Shown: positions 19,037-27,168 of the stretch, piece by piece
How the letters are laid out: every line of letters starts with the position of its first letter
Position numbering within the stretch: position 1 is the first letter of the stretch
Source: Intestinirhabdus alba
GTDB lineage: Bacteria > Pseudomonadota > Gammaproteobacteria > Enterobacterales > Enterobacteriaceae
NCBI RefSeq assembly: GCF_009711095.1
Contig: NZ_WMJZ01000001.1
Coordinates: forward strand, 1 to 64,000
Reading direction: 5' to 3'
Length of the DNA: 64,000 nucleotides
Made by a program: the position numbers and the translations under genes
The notes under the pieces: generated by a model
Databases searched by the model: none
Seen by the model: the letters and a program-made list of their open reading frames with translations, nothing else
What the model was told of the DNA's origin: nothing

Positions 19037-21384
19037 GTGGTGTTTCTCCTGATTATCGCTTCACCGGATTTCTCCAGGTCGGGAAGGGAGATGGCGCAGC
19101 GGCCATTTTCCCAGACCACAACGGCCTGGCCGCCGGAAGGCGGGTTCTCCAGGTAGACCGCGCCGTCGTACCCGACGATGGTTGAGGCGGTCCCTGCGGT
19201 GGGCGTCTCTCCCCGGCGGTCCGTTACCGACACCCTGGCGGCAAACGGCAGCAATTGCCCCTGGGCGTCCCGCGCGGTCAGCATCACCCCTTTTACCTGC
19301 GATATCGCAAAGCGCACCCAGGCACCCGAGCCGCGCCTGGGGATCGCGGACTGCGAGGTATAGGGTGCCCGGTAATCCGCCGGAAGATTCAGCGCGTCTA
19401 TATCCACACTGTTATTCTGATAGGGGAGGAGATCGGTAAGGAACAGACGCCCGTTGCCATCAGTTTTCCCCACGCTGCGATGCTCAAGCTGCACCGGAAC
19501 GCCCGCAATCCCCTGGGTGTCAACCAGCAGAAAAGCATCGCCAAGCTCCCGGGTGGCGTAAAGATTGCCCATAAACAGCCCGACCGCCCCGGACATGGCC
19601 GCATAATAATCTTTCTCACCGCGGTAGCCGTTGAACCCCAGCTCCATATCGCTCCAGGTGTTTCGGCGCAGGAGGCTGGCATGAAGGCTGTCGTTATCGC
19701 CGCTGCGGGCCGAGGCGTTCCATCCCCATCCCGGACGATTGGACTCCAGGGTATGGTTCAGGCCAATCTGCTCGCTGCTACCGGCGGCGTCATGATTATG
19801 CTGCAGGGTTAAATAGTCACGATTGCTGAATAGTGGAATAGTGAGATTGACGTAAAATGTTTTATCCCGATCCGCCTCCAGCGACCGGGTAAAGCTGCTC
19901 GAAACGATAGCGTGTCGTCCAAAGGATTTAGACCAGGACAAGCCAACGTATTGCCGGTCCTGGGCGGGATATTGCTGGTTAATCCAGCTGGTACCCAGCG
20001 TGCCGATAGTCGGTAGCGACCAGCTGATAAATGCGCTGTCCTGCCGGGTGGCCAGGAGGTTGTCCGCAACGGCGGAGATATCACGATAGCCGGCCTCCCG
20101 CTGGGTATGAGTGAGCGCAATATTGAGGAAACGGTTGTTCCATTGCCAGCCGACTCCCCACTGTTTGCCGGAATCATGGCGATAGCGCCCCAGGGCCACA
20201 TCGCCATGTATCAGCCCCAGCGCCGGCGACAGCAGATAGTTTGCTCCGAGGCCCACATTATTGAGGTTCTCTCCCTGCTCGGTATGGCTCTCAAGCGTTA
20301 AGCGGTTGCTGGCACCGTAACGCCAGTCGCCGACGCCGATAAAATCAGAATCGTAGCTGAAGGAGCGATAGCCGTAATCCTCTCGGATCCAGCCGGCATT
20401 CAGCGCCCAGGTCGTTAAACCCGCGGTAAGCAGACGGTTTGTGCCGTACAGCGCCAGATCCACCACGCGCTGCTGGCCGTTCATATCGGTAATCACCACC
20501 TGAGCGCTGCCGGCACCGGATAAAATCGGTGCGGTATTCAGGGTGAACTGCCCCGGTTCCACCTGCTGTGAAGCGGTTTTTATGCCCTGAATATAGAGAT
20601 CTACCGTCGAGGGAAGCGTGACGGTATCGGTTAAAATATCGCGGGTGGAGGTATTTATTGCCGGCTGAAGCGAATAGTTATGCGCCAGGCTTATCCCACC
20701 GAAACGCACGCTGTTGCTCCAGGACTGGCTGGCGGTATAGCTGTCGCCGACGGTCAGGGTGAGCAGCCTGTCGATATTTTCCCAGTTCCAGTAGGTCATC
20801 AGCCGCGTTGTGCCGGTGTTCTCGCCGGGGTAGCCGTCGTCAGAAAAACGGCTATTGAACGAGCTGGAAAAATGGCCCGGCCCGATGCCGAAGGTGCGAA
20901 GTTCGGTGTAGGCGGTTAAATAGGAGTCATGGTCGCTATGGCTGCTAAAAAGATTGTAGTTTAACGCAACCCCGCTGACCTCCGGTGAGAGCTGATCTTC
21001 GCGGATCAGGCGGGCGTTCTGCGGGGCGATACGCTGCGGATCGCCCGCAAGCCGGGCGCGATCGGCGGTAATCAGCAGCGCCTGATTCAGACTGTCATAG
21101 CGGTAATTAAAGCCCTTTTTCTTTCTTAGCTCCACATAATCGCCGGAAACGGGCAGATCGTCCGCCCGCAGATGCAGTCGACGAAAATCGGACAGCAGCA
21201 TACTGATGCTGTCGCCGTGCTTGTTCACCTTTACCAGCTCACTAAGCCGGGAGCCGTTGACGCTGACGGTGAGATAAAGCTGACCATCGTCATCGGCGGC
21301 TCCCCAGCCGCTGGCGGAAAAGCAGAGCGCACAGAAAAAAACGCTAAGGCGTAAGGGGAATGATCTTATTGATTTCATTGTCAT
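19027..21384 (-). CDS. outer-membrane fimbrial usher (archaic chaperone-usher type)
   Basis: This 785-aa protein has a signal peptide and the usher plan: an N-terminal domain (about 30-150), a 24-strand barrel with plug domain (LPSTVDLYIQGIKTASQQVEPGQFTL and GAGSAQVVITDMNGQQRVVD), and C-terminal domains (GVPVQLEHRSVGKTDGNGR, VYLENPPSGGQAVVVWENG). Ushers catalyse subunit assembly and secretion across the outer membrane. It is shorter than FimD-type ushers (about 830-870 aa), as usual for archaic systems. It overlaps the chaperone gene by 41 bp upstream and the adhesin gene downstream, so translation is coupled. Confidence 0.92.
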   Translation of the reverse strand: MTMKSIRSFPLRLSVFFCALCFSASGWGAADDDGQLYLTVSVNGSRLSELVKVNKHGDSISMLLSDFRRLHLRADDLPVSGDYVELRKKKGFNYRYDSLNQALLITADRARLAGDPQRIAPQNARLIREDQLSPEVSGVALNYNLFSSHSDHDSYLTAYTELRTFGIGPGHFSSSFNSRFSDDGYPGENTGTTRLMTYWNWENIDRLLTLTVGDSYTASQSWSNSVRFGGISLAHNYSLQPAINTSTRDILTDTVTLPSTVDLYIQGIKTASQQVEPGQFTLNTAPILSGAGSAQVVITDMNGQQRVVDLALYGTNRLLTAGLTTWALNAGWIREDYGYRSFSYDSDFIGVGDWRYGASNRLTLESHTEQGENLNNVGLGANYLLSPALGLIHGDVALGRYRHDSGKQWGVGWQWNNRFLNIALTHTQREAGYRDISAVADNLLATRQDSAFISWSLPTIGTLGTSWINQQYPAQDRQYVGLSWSKSFGRHAIVSSSFTRSLEADRDKTFYVNLTIPLFSNRDYLTLQHNHDAAGSSEQIGLNHTLESNRPGWGWNASARSGDNDSLHASLLRRNTWSDMELGFNGYRGEKDYYAAMSGAVGLFMGNLYATRELGDAFLLVDTQGIAGVPVQLEHRSVGKTDGNGRLFLTDLLPYQNNSVDIDALNLPADYRAPYTSQSAIPRRGSGAWVRFAISQVKGVMLTARDAQGQLLPFAARVSVTDRRGETPTAGTASTIVGYDGAVYLENPPSGGQAVVVWENGRCAISLPDLEKSGEAIIRRNTTCM

Positions 21385-22054
21385 TGACCGTCACGGATAA
21401 GGACGTCCCTGTCCGTATACCTGAAGGTAACGGCCAGGCCATTTCACTGCCGGGCAGCGCATAGCCCATCAGGCCCCGGTTAATGACCACGTTTTTCCCG
21501 GCCGTCAGCAGCGAAACATTGCTCAGCTTTATGGGCTGCGCTCCGTTATTTCTGACGATAAGGCGCGTAGTCGGGCCACGGGTTTCCAGCGATGCGCGAA
21601 TGGCTGAGATATCGACCCTGGCTGCGCGACAGGTAAAAAAGACCGGAACGGAGTAGCGCAGCAGAAAATTGACCTGGCTGGTGGTAACCTTACGCTGCTC
21701 TCCCGGCAGCTCGTCGACGATCAGCCGGAAACTCTGCCCGGCCCCGGTCGCGCCCGCCGGAGCGATGATCCTGACCAGCTGCTGCCTGCCCGGCGGAATT
21801 GACGCCACCGGCGGGCTGATAATAAGTTCGCGGGCAGGGGTCAAAATATCTTTTCGATCTTTTTGTTGCCAGAGGTACAGGCGCATTTGCGTGCCGATAG
21901 GCTCCGTGCCGGTATTCTTTATATAAACCGGCCGTGCGGTTTCACCATGACAAAAATTTACCGTCACCGGGTACATTTGCAGGCTGGCGGCAAATGCCGG
22001 AAAGGTTAAATAGCCAATAAAAAAAATAACCACACGAATAAAGCGAGATTTCAT
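21344..22054 (-). CDS. periplasmic pilus chaperone (archaic type)
   Basis: The 236-aa protein has a signal peptide (to TFPAFAASLQ) and a PapD-like fold: LQMYPVTVNFCHGETARPVYIKNTG in the first strand pair, a G1-like strand VNFLLRYSVPVFFT, and a second domain with LIVRNNGAQPIKLSNVSL. Such chaperones fold subunits by donor-strand complementation. I placed the start at ATG 22054 rather than the TTG two codons upstream, which lacks a ribosome site. It lies 19 bp after the major subunit gene. Confidence 0.9.
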   Translation of the reverse strand: MKSRFIRVVIFFIGYLTFPAFAASLQMYPVTVNFCHGETARPVYIKNTGTEPIGTQMRLYLWQQKDRKDILTPARELIISPPVASIPPGRQQLVRIIAPAGATGAGQSFRLIVDELPGEQRKVTTSQVNFLLRYSVPVFFTCRAARVDISAIRASLETRGPTTRLIVRNNGAQPIKLSNVSLLTAGKNVVINRGLMGYALPGSEMAWPLPSGIRTGTSLSVTVNDNEINKIIPLTP

Positions 22055-22073
22055 AAGCAAACCAGAAATAAAC

Positions 22074-22580
22074 TTAATAAGTCAGTTGCAAAGTAACGGT
22101 GTCGGTATAGGTTCCGGCACCGATGCCCGTCATCGACGCATCCGCAATCCTGCCGTAAATAGGCACCGGCTGAGCGCTGCCTGTGCCAATAGTGGAGGAG
22201 GCGGCAACGCCGGTATCATCAGGCAGCTGTTGGGCCAGCGGTAGCGTTCCGGCCGCATCCAGATAGAGAGTGTAAGGCACGGTATTGCTGCCCGCCGTAC
22301 CGGAAGGGTTGGTCAGCGTATAGGTATGGCTATTGTCGGAGGTTAAGATGTAGGGCGTGCCGGCGGTGCAGGTAACGGTGGCGTTGGTTTGTGACGCAAC
22401 CCCGGTGTCGCCGATGGTGTGAGTACCGAAGTTTAGCGGGTCGACGGATAGCAGGCATGACGGTTCCACCGTAAGGGTCACATCCATATTCGCGGTAGCC
22501 GTTGTCGCCGCCCTGGCTTCTGTATTGGCCAACAGTACAAAAGTGCACAAAACAAAGGCGATTTTGTTTGTCCGAATCAT
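22074..22580 (-). CDS. spore-coat-U-domain major pilin
   Basis: A 168-aa secreted protein starts at ATG 22580 (MIRTNKIAFVLCTF...EARA|ATTATANM). It is a single spore-coat-U domain: TVEPSCLLSVDPLNFGTHT, a PVYGRI-like VPIYGRIADASMTGIGAGTY, and the terminal strand TDTVTLQLTY. It is the first gene of the operon and by analogy with CsuA/B it is the main shaft subunit. Only one shaft subunit gene is present, so this is a reduced four-gene version of the Csu layout (which has three or more). Confidence 0.85.
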   Translation of the reverse strand: MIRTNKIAFVLCTFVLLANTEARAATTATANMDVTLTVEPSCLLSVDPLNFGTHTIGDTGVASQTNATVTCTAGTPYILTSDNSHTYTLTNPSGTAGSNTVPYTLYLDAAGTLPLAQQLPDDTGVAASSTIGTGSAQPVPIYGRIADASMTGIGAGTYTDTVTLQLTY

Positions 22581-22848
22581 ATAAACCTCGATGGTATCGT
22601 AAAAAAATTCAGGCAGCAGGTTAAGATAGTCAAATAAAGTATTTCGGGCCGTCATAGCCTTGCTTTTAACAGGGTTAAAGGCCTCTCTGTAAATATATTT
22701 TTTATAAGCGTAGCACGTAAATAAATAGTGTGTGGCGGGCCGATTAATCTGTTACCGGGGCGGTTTCCAGGGGAGCCGTTTTTAACGCCCAGAGATAAAG
22801 GCGCGCCTCCTCTGATTTCGCGGCAGGGGCGAACGCGCCGTTAATGTT

Positions 22849-22874
22849 TAAAAAAGGGCCGCAGAGCGCGGCCC
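22849..22874 (-). terminator. intrinsic terminator of the catabolic operon
   Basis: On the minus strand GGGCCGC-GCTCT-GCGGCCC is followed by six T, 4 bp after the transporter stop. Confidence 0.75.
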
Positions 22875-22877
22875 GCG

Positions 22878-24242
22878 CTATAGCGGGTGACTGATGGCGT
22901 CAGGCGCACGCGGCGTTTGCGTGGCTACCGTTGGGGCAAACAGCCCTTTGGCGGCCACGCCGATAACGGTTAAGGCCGCCGGGATGCCGAGGATGAGAAA
23001 GACCGCTTCAAAGCTTAAGTTCATCGCCATCATTTCCGCGCCGGCGAAGGCGCTGAGAATGGCACCCAGCCGACCAATGCCGTGCATCCAGCTGGAGCCG
23101 GTGGCCCTGGCCTGGGTGGGGTAGAAGCGGGCGGAAAGCGCGTTCATGCCGGTATTGGCACCGTTCAGGCAGGCCCCGCCAATCAGCGCCAGCAGGCAGA
23201 GCAGGGTAAAACTGGCGGAGACATAGCCTATGGCCATCGTCACTATCCCGCCCACCGCATAGATGACCCCAAGCGCGCGGTGAGGATTGATGCGGTCCAT
23301 CAGCCAGCCGGCAAAAAGCGAGCCAATGGTTCCGCCACCCTGATAAATCGCCGTCATCAGCGCGGCCTGGCTGACGGTTAATCCCACCTCTTTTACGAGG
23401 GTGGGCATCCAGCTGCCGAGGATATAGACCAGAAAAAGTCCCATAAAATAGACCAGCCACAGCATCATGGAGCCAAAGCGATACGGGCGTGAAAGTACGA
23501 TGCGCACCGCGCTCTGCCGGACGGGGTGGGCGGGCAGAATAAATTCAACGTCCTGTGCTATCTGCCCCGGATAGAGCCGCTGGAGGATTTTTTGAATCTG
23601 CGCGGCGGGGGCGCGTTTGCTCACCAGAAAGCGGGCCGACTCCGGCAGCAGGGCGATCAGCAGCGGGGCGAATACCACCGGCAGCACCCCGCCCAGCCCC
23701 ATCAGCGCGTGCCAGCCGAAGCGGGGAATTAACCATGAGGCGGCAAAACCGCCCACCGCCGCGCCGAAGGTAAAGCCGCAGAAAATCGCGGTAATAATAA
23801 AGGAGCGCTGGCGTTCCGGAGCGTACTCGGAGACCAGGGTACTCATATTCGGCATCGCCGCGCCCAGCCCCAGCCCGGTCATGAAGCGAAAGAAAATCAT
23901 CTGCTCAATATTCTGTGAAAACGCGGTGGCGATGGTCCAGAAACCAAAGAAAAAGACGCTGTTAATGATGATTTTTTTACGCCCCAGCCAGTCAGCAAGG
24001 GGGCCGGAGAAAATGGCACCGAGCGCCAGCCCAATCAGCGCGGCGCTAATGACAAAGCCCAGCTCATGGTTGCTGACCCCCCACTCCTGCTTCAGCGTCG
24101 GGGCGATAAAGCCCATGATGGCGATATCGAAACCATCCAGGGCGATTACGATAAAGCCTAACAGAATCACCCGCTTCTGATAGCGGCTCAGGGGATTGCC
24201 GTTGATTAACTCTCTGACATCCAGACGGTGTATTTGCTTCAT
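22878..24242 (-). CDS. MFS transporter, aromatic acid:H+ symporter type
   Basis: A 454-aa, 12-helix major facilitator. Its first helix carries the acidic DGFDIAIMGFIAPTL signature of the aromatic acid:H+ symporter family (PcaK, BenK, MhpT), and motif A is GPLADWLGRKKIIINS; the second half has AGWLMDRINPHRALG. Members import benzoate-, hydroxybenzoate- and phenylpropanoate-type acids. I chose the ATG at 24242 (MKQIHRLDVRELIN). It is the last gene of a six-gene operon of oxidoreductases, consistent with uptake of an alicyclic or aromatic acid that the upstream enzymes convert. The substrate is inferred only. Confidence 0.88.
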   Translation of the reverse strand: MKQIHRLDVRELINGNPLSRYQKRVILLGFIVIALDGFDIAIMGFIAPTLKQEWGVSNHELGFVISAALIGLALGAIFSGPLADWLGRKKIIINSVFFFGFWTIATAFSQNIEQMIFFRFMTGLGLGAAMPNMSTLVSEYAPERQRSFIITAIFCGFTFGAAVGGFAASWLIPRFGWHALMGLGGVLPVVFAPLLIALLPESARFLVSKRAPAAQIQKILQRLYPGQIAQDVEFILPAHPVRQSAVRIVLSRPYRFGSMMLWLVYFMGLFLVYILGSWMPTLVKEVGLTVSQAALMTAIYQGGGTIGSLFAGWLMDRINPHRALGVIYAVGGIVTMAIGYVSASFTLLCLLALIGGACLNGANTGMNALSARFYPTQARATGSSWMHGIGRLGAILSAFAGAEMMAMNLSFEAVFLILGIPAALTVIGVAAKGLFAPTVATQTPRAPDAISHPL

Positions 24243-24252
24243 TATCCGCTCC

Positions 24253-25071
24253 CTATGCCGTTGGCTGCAGGTAGCGCCGGGCGGCATTAAAGAGCAGCCG
24301 GGCGCGTTCGCTGGCGGGAAGCGCCCCCTGAGCGCCGCTGAGCGGCACCTCCACGGAGACGGGCAGCCCGGCGGGCAGCGCCGCCATCAGCGCGTGCAGG
24401 TTGAGGCCGCCTTCGCCGGGCACGTTGCGCGCCTCGCGCGCCTGGCGGATCAGCTCCTGCTCGCTGGTCGGCGCAGCCGCCGGCGCATCGCACAGCTGCA
24501 TATAGTTAAGACAGCTTTCCGGCAGCTGCGACAGCGTGGCGAGGGACTCCCCCGCGCGCCAGAAATGCATCGCGTCGATCAGAATGCCAACCTCCGGCTG
24601 GCCGCTGGCGGCGATCAGCCTGCGGGCGTCGGCGAGGGTGCGCACGGCGGTCCACGGCATAGGCTCCAGGTTCATCGTCAGGCCAAAGGCTTTGCCGGCC
24701 TGGCCGAGCTGCGCCAGATTATCGGCGCTGCGCGAAGCGTTGTCGTCATTTCCCGCCACCAGCACCTGGCGGGCACCGAGGCGGGCAGCGGTTTCCAGAA
24801 AGGTTTGCAGGGTGTCGTTAAGCGCAAAGTCGGGGGTCAGGCGTACAATCTCGACGTCGGTCACGTCAATACCGGTATCCCGCAGGGCGGCCAGGGTTTC
24901 ACGTACCGCCGGCGTGTCGCCCAGCATGTGGTAGTCGGGGTCCTGCGGCGTGGCGGGAAGCAGTCGGATCCCCACCCCGGTAAAACCGGTTGAGGCGGCA
25001 ATTCGCACCTGCTCTGCCGGAGAGACATCCAGCAGAGTTAGTGCGGCGAGGGACAGGGTTCGCATGTTCAT
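24253..25071 (-). CDS. sugar-phosphate isomerase/epimerase-like TIM-barrel protein
   Basis: A 272-aa AP-endonuclease-2-type TIM barrel. Metal-ligand strands are visible: DVEIVRL, NLEPMPW (Glu), GILIDAMHFWRAG (Asp, His), NYMQLCDA and VSVEVPL (Glu). The family contains isomerases, epimerases and the 3-dehydroshikimate dehydratases (QuiC/AsbF type), which make protocatechuate. In this operon, beside a shikimate-dehydrogenase-like enzyme, a dehydratase or isomerase role on a cyclic hydroxyacid is plausible. I placed the start at ATG 25071, 8 bp after GGAGA. The transporter gene follows 10 bp downstream. Confidence 0.78.
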   Translation of the reverse strand: MNMRTLSLAALTLLDVSPAEQVRIAASTGFTGVGIRLLPATPQDPDYHMLGDTPAVRETLAALRDTGIDVTDVEIVRLTPDFALNDTLQTFLETAARLGARQVLVAGNDDNASRSADNLAQLGQAGKAFGLTMNLEPMPWTAVRTLADARRLIAASGQPEVGILIDAMHFWRAGESLATLSQLPESCLNYMQLCDAPAAAPTSEQELIRQAREARNVPGEGGLNLHALMAALPAGLPVSVEVPLSGAQGALPASERARLLFNAARRYLQPTA

Positions 25072-25133
25072 CAATGTCTCCAGTACAGTTGCAGGTGAGC
25101 TGTTGTCAGGGTTGCGCCGTCCCTGGTGGGGGG

Positions 25134-26837
25134 TTAGTCCTCTGTGTGGGTTATCTTTTCGGCCAGCTGCTTACCCACCAGATAGCCAAAGGTCATCGCC
25201 GGGCCAAGGGTAATTCCGCCGCTGGGGTAATAGCCGCGCATGACGCTCGACATGTCGTTGCCGATGGCGTAAAGGCCGCTAACGGGGCGACGCTCTGCGT
25301 TGAGCACCCTGGCATATTCGTCGGTGATCAGGCCGCTGAAGGAGCCAAGGGAGCCGGGAAGAATGCGCACCGCGTAAAAGGGGGGATGCTCCAGCTTGCC
25401 GAGCGTGGGATGCAGAGGGTTGTCCGCGTCGCCCTGAGCAAGGTTATAGGCGGAGGTGCCGCGCTGAAATTCTTCGTCAATTCCCTTTTCCGCCCCGGCG
25501 TTAAAGCGGGCGACGGTCGCGATGAGCTGCCCGGCGTTGATGCCGCACTTTTCCGCCAGCGCCGTCAGCGAGCCGGCGGACTGCAGGTATCCCGTGCGCA
25601 GCCACGGCGTAACCGGGAAGGGGAACGGGCGGGCGTGCCCCAGGCCGTAGCGGCGCAGCGTCCGGCTGTCGGCCAGCAGCCAGGCCCGGGGCGTCTGGCC
25701 TGCCGGCGTGGCGTCCAGCAGCGCGGCGATAAAATCATGATATGAATCCGCTTCATTAACGAAGCGCCTGCCGTCGGGCAGCACGGCGATAAACCCCGGC
25801 CTGGCCCGTTCGATAAGGTGTGGAAACAGCAGCTGCAGCCCGCTGTTTAGCGTTACCCTGGAGACCGGTGCCCAGGCCATCGGATGCCTGAGCGTGGTGT
25901 CAAAGACGCCCCCGGCGGCTTCTCCAAGGCGAATGCCGTCTCCCTGATTGCCCGGCGGGGCGGCTGAAAAATGCCCGTAGCCGGCGGCGGCGTGGGGCAC
26001 GTGCTGCGCCAGCCGCTGACGGTCGTGCGGAAAGCCGCCGCAGGCGAGTACCACGGCGCGGGCGTTAACCTGAAACTCGCCCTCATCGCTGCGTAGCCGC
26101 GCGCCGGTGACGCCCTCCGGCGAGGTGCACAGCGTTTCTACCGGGGCGTTAAGCCTGAACTGTACGCCGAGGTCAAGGGCGGAGCGCAGCAGGCGGCCTA
26201 CCAGGGCGTTGCCGTTGACCAGATGCTGCCCGCGGCCGAAGCGCAGACGCTGCCAGCCGTGACGCAGCAGGCGGCGGGTGGCATAGAAGGCCGAGCGCGG
26301 AGAGCGCGTGGCGTTAAAAAAGTGTGCCATGTCCGCCCCGCCGGCGATGCCCATTCCCGCAAGGCTGATGGTCTCTAACGGCGGGCGCAGCCGGTGCAGC
26401 CAGTCGCCTAACAGCCTGCCGTCAAAGGGCTGCGCGGTAATGGAGCGGCCGCCCTTCGCGGAGCCGGGCGCGTTATGAAAGTCGGGCATCCGGCTGCCGG
26501 ACAGGAACTGCACGGCGGTATGCTGGCGGAAGAAGTCAACCATCTCCGGGCCGTAGCGTAGAAAGGCGTGCAGCCGCGCGTCGGCGGGCTGCCCGTCCAT
26601 CTCATGGGTAAGGTAGGTTAACGGCGCGTCGGGGGCCTCTTCGATCCCCTCTTCGCGGGCCAGCGGGTTGCGGGGGATCCACAGCCAGCCGCCGGACCAG
26701 GCGCTGGTGCCGCCGAGCACGGACTCTTTTTCAGCCACCAGCACCCTGGCACCAAAGTGGGCGGCGGTGACCGCGGCGGAAAGTCCCGCCGCGCCCGAGC
26801 CGATAACCAGTATGTCAACGTTAACCTGCCCGCGCAT
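25134..26837 (-). CDS. FAD-dependent dehydrogenase, 3-ketosteroid dehydrogenase-like (paralogue 1)
   Basis: A 567-aa flavoprotein of the fumarate reductase / 3-ketosteroid delta1-dehydrogenase superfamily. It has the N-terminal FAD motif VIGSGAAGLSAAVTAAHFGA, then GGTSAWSGGWLWIPRN, and the C-terminal FAD motif GLYAIGNDMSSVMRGYYPS followed by GGITLGPAMTFGYLVGK. The GLYAxGN tyrosine matches the catalytic region of ketosteroid dehydrogenases, which desaturate a ring beside a ketone. There is no signal peptide or heme motif, so it acts in the cytoplasm. A second protein of nearly equal length is encoded two genes upstream. The substrate is unknown. Confidence 0.85.
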   Translation of the reverse strand: MRGQVNVDILVIGSGAAGLSAAVTAAHFGARVLVAEKESVLGGTSAWSGGWLWIPRNPLAREEGIEEAPDAPLTYLTHEMDGQPADARLHAFLRYGPEMVDFFRQHTAVQFLSGSRMPDFHNAPGSAKGGRSITAQPFDGRLLGDWLHRLRPPLETISLAGMGIAGGADMAHFFNATRSPRSAFYATRRLLRHGWQRLRFGRGQHLVNGNALVGRLLRSALDLGVQFRLNAPVETLCTSPEGVTGARLRSDEGEFQVNARAVVLACGGFPHDRQRLAQHVPHAAAGYGHFSAAPPGNQGDGIRLGEAAGGVFDTTLRHPMAWAPVSRVTLNSGLQLLFPHLIERARPGFIAVLPDGRRFVNEADSYHDFIAALLDATPAGQTPRAWLLADSRTLRRYGLGHARPFPFPVTPWLRTGYLQSAGSLTALAEKCGINAGQLIATVARFNAGAEKGIDEEFQRGTSAYNLAQGDADNPLHPTLGKLEHPPFYAVRILPGSLGSFSGLITDEYARVLNAERRPVSGLYAIGNDMSSVMRGYYPSGGITLGPAMTFGYLVGKQLAEKITHTED

Positions 26838-26847
26838 GGCTGCCTCC

Positions 26848-27168
26848 TTATTGCAGGGGTGAAAAATCGACAGGGCGCATTAAGACCGACTCAAGGCGCT
26901 CCACCGCCGCCAGCTCGCGGTTCTTGCGCGAGAAGGTGAGCCAGCGTTCGTCCTGGGCCATCCGGGCGCGGCGCACCAGCCGGTCGTCGAGGCTCTCATA
27001 GGCCCAGATATGTACCACCTGGTTGACCACGCCGATCTCGGTAAAGAAAAAGCCGATCAGCTTGCCCAGGTGCTCGGTCTGCACGGCCAGGGCGTCGCTT
27101 TTGTACAGCGCCAGCCAGTCGGCCATCCTGAGCGGGTTGATGGTGTAGGTGCGTTTTTCATAAATCAT
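26848..27168 (-). CDS. NIPSNAP family protein
   Basis: A 106-aa dimeric alpha-beta-barrel-type protein: MIYEKRTYTINPLRMADWLALY, then HLGKLIGFFFTEIGVVNQVVHIWAYESLDDRLVRR. NIPSNAP domains are small ferredoxin-like folds often encoded in catabolic operons, where some act as isomerases or accessory proteins. The gene overlaps the upstream flavoprotein gene by 11 bp and precedes the second one by 10 bp, so it is an integral operon member. Its role is not known. Confidence 0.85.
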   Translation of the reverse strand: MIYEKRTYTINPLRMADWLALYKSDALAVQTEHLGKLIGFFFTEIGVVNQVVHIWAYESLDDRLVRRARMAQDERWLTFSRKNRELAAVERLESVLMRPVDFSPLQ

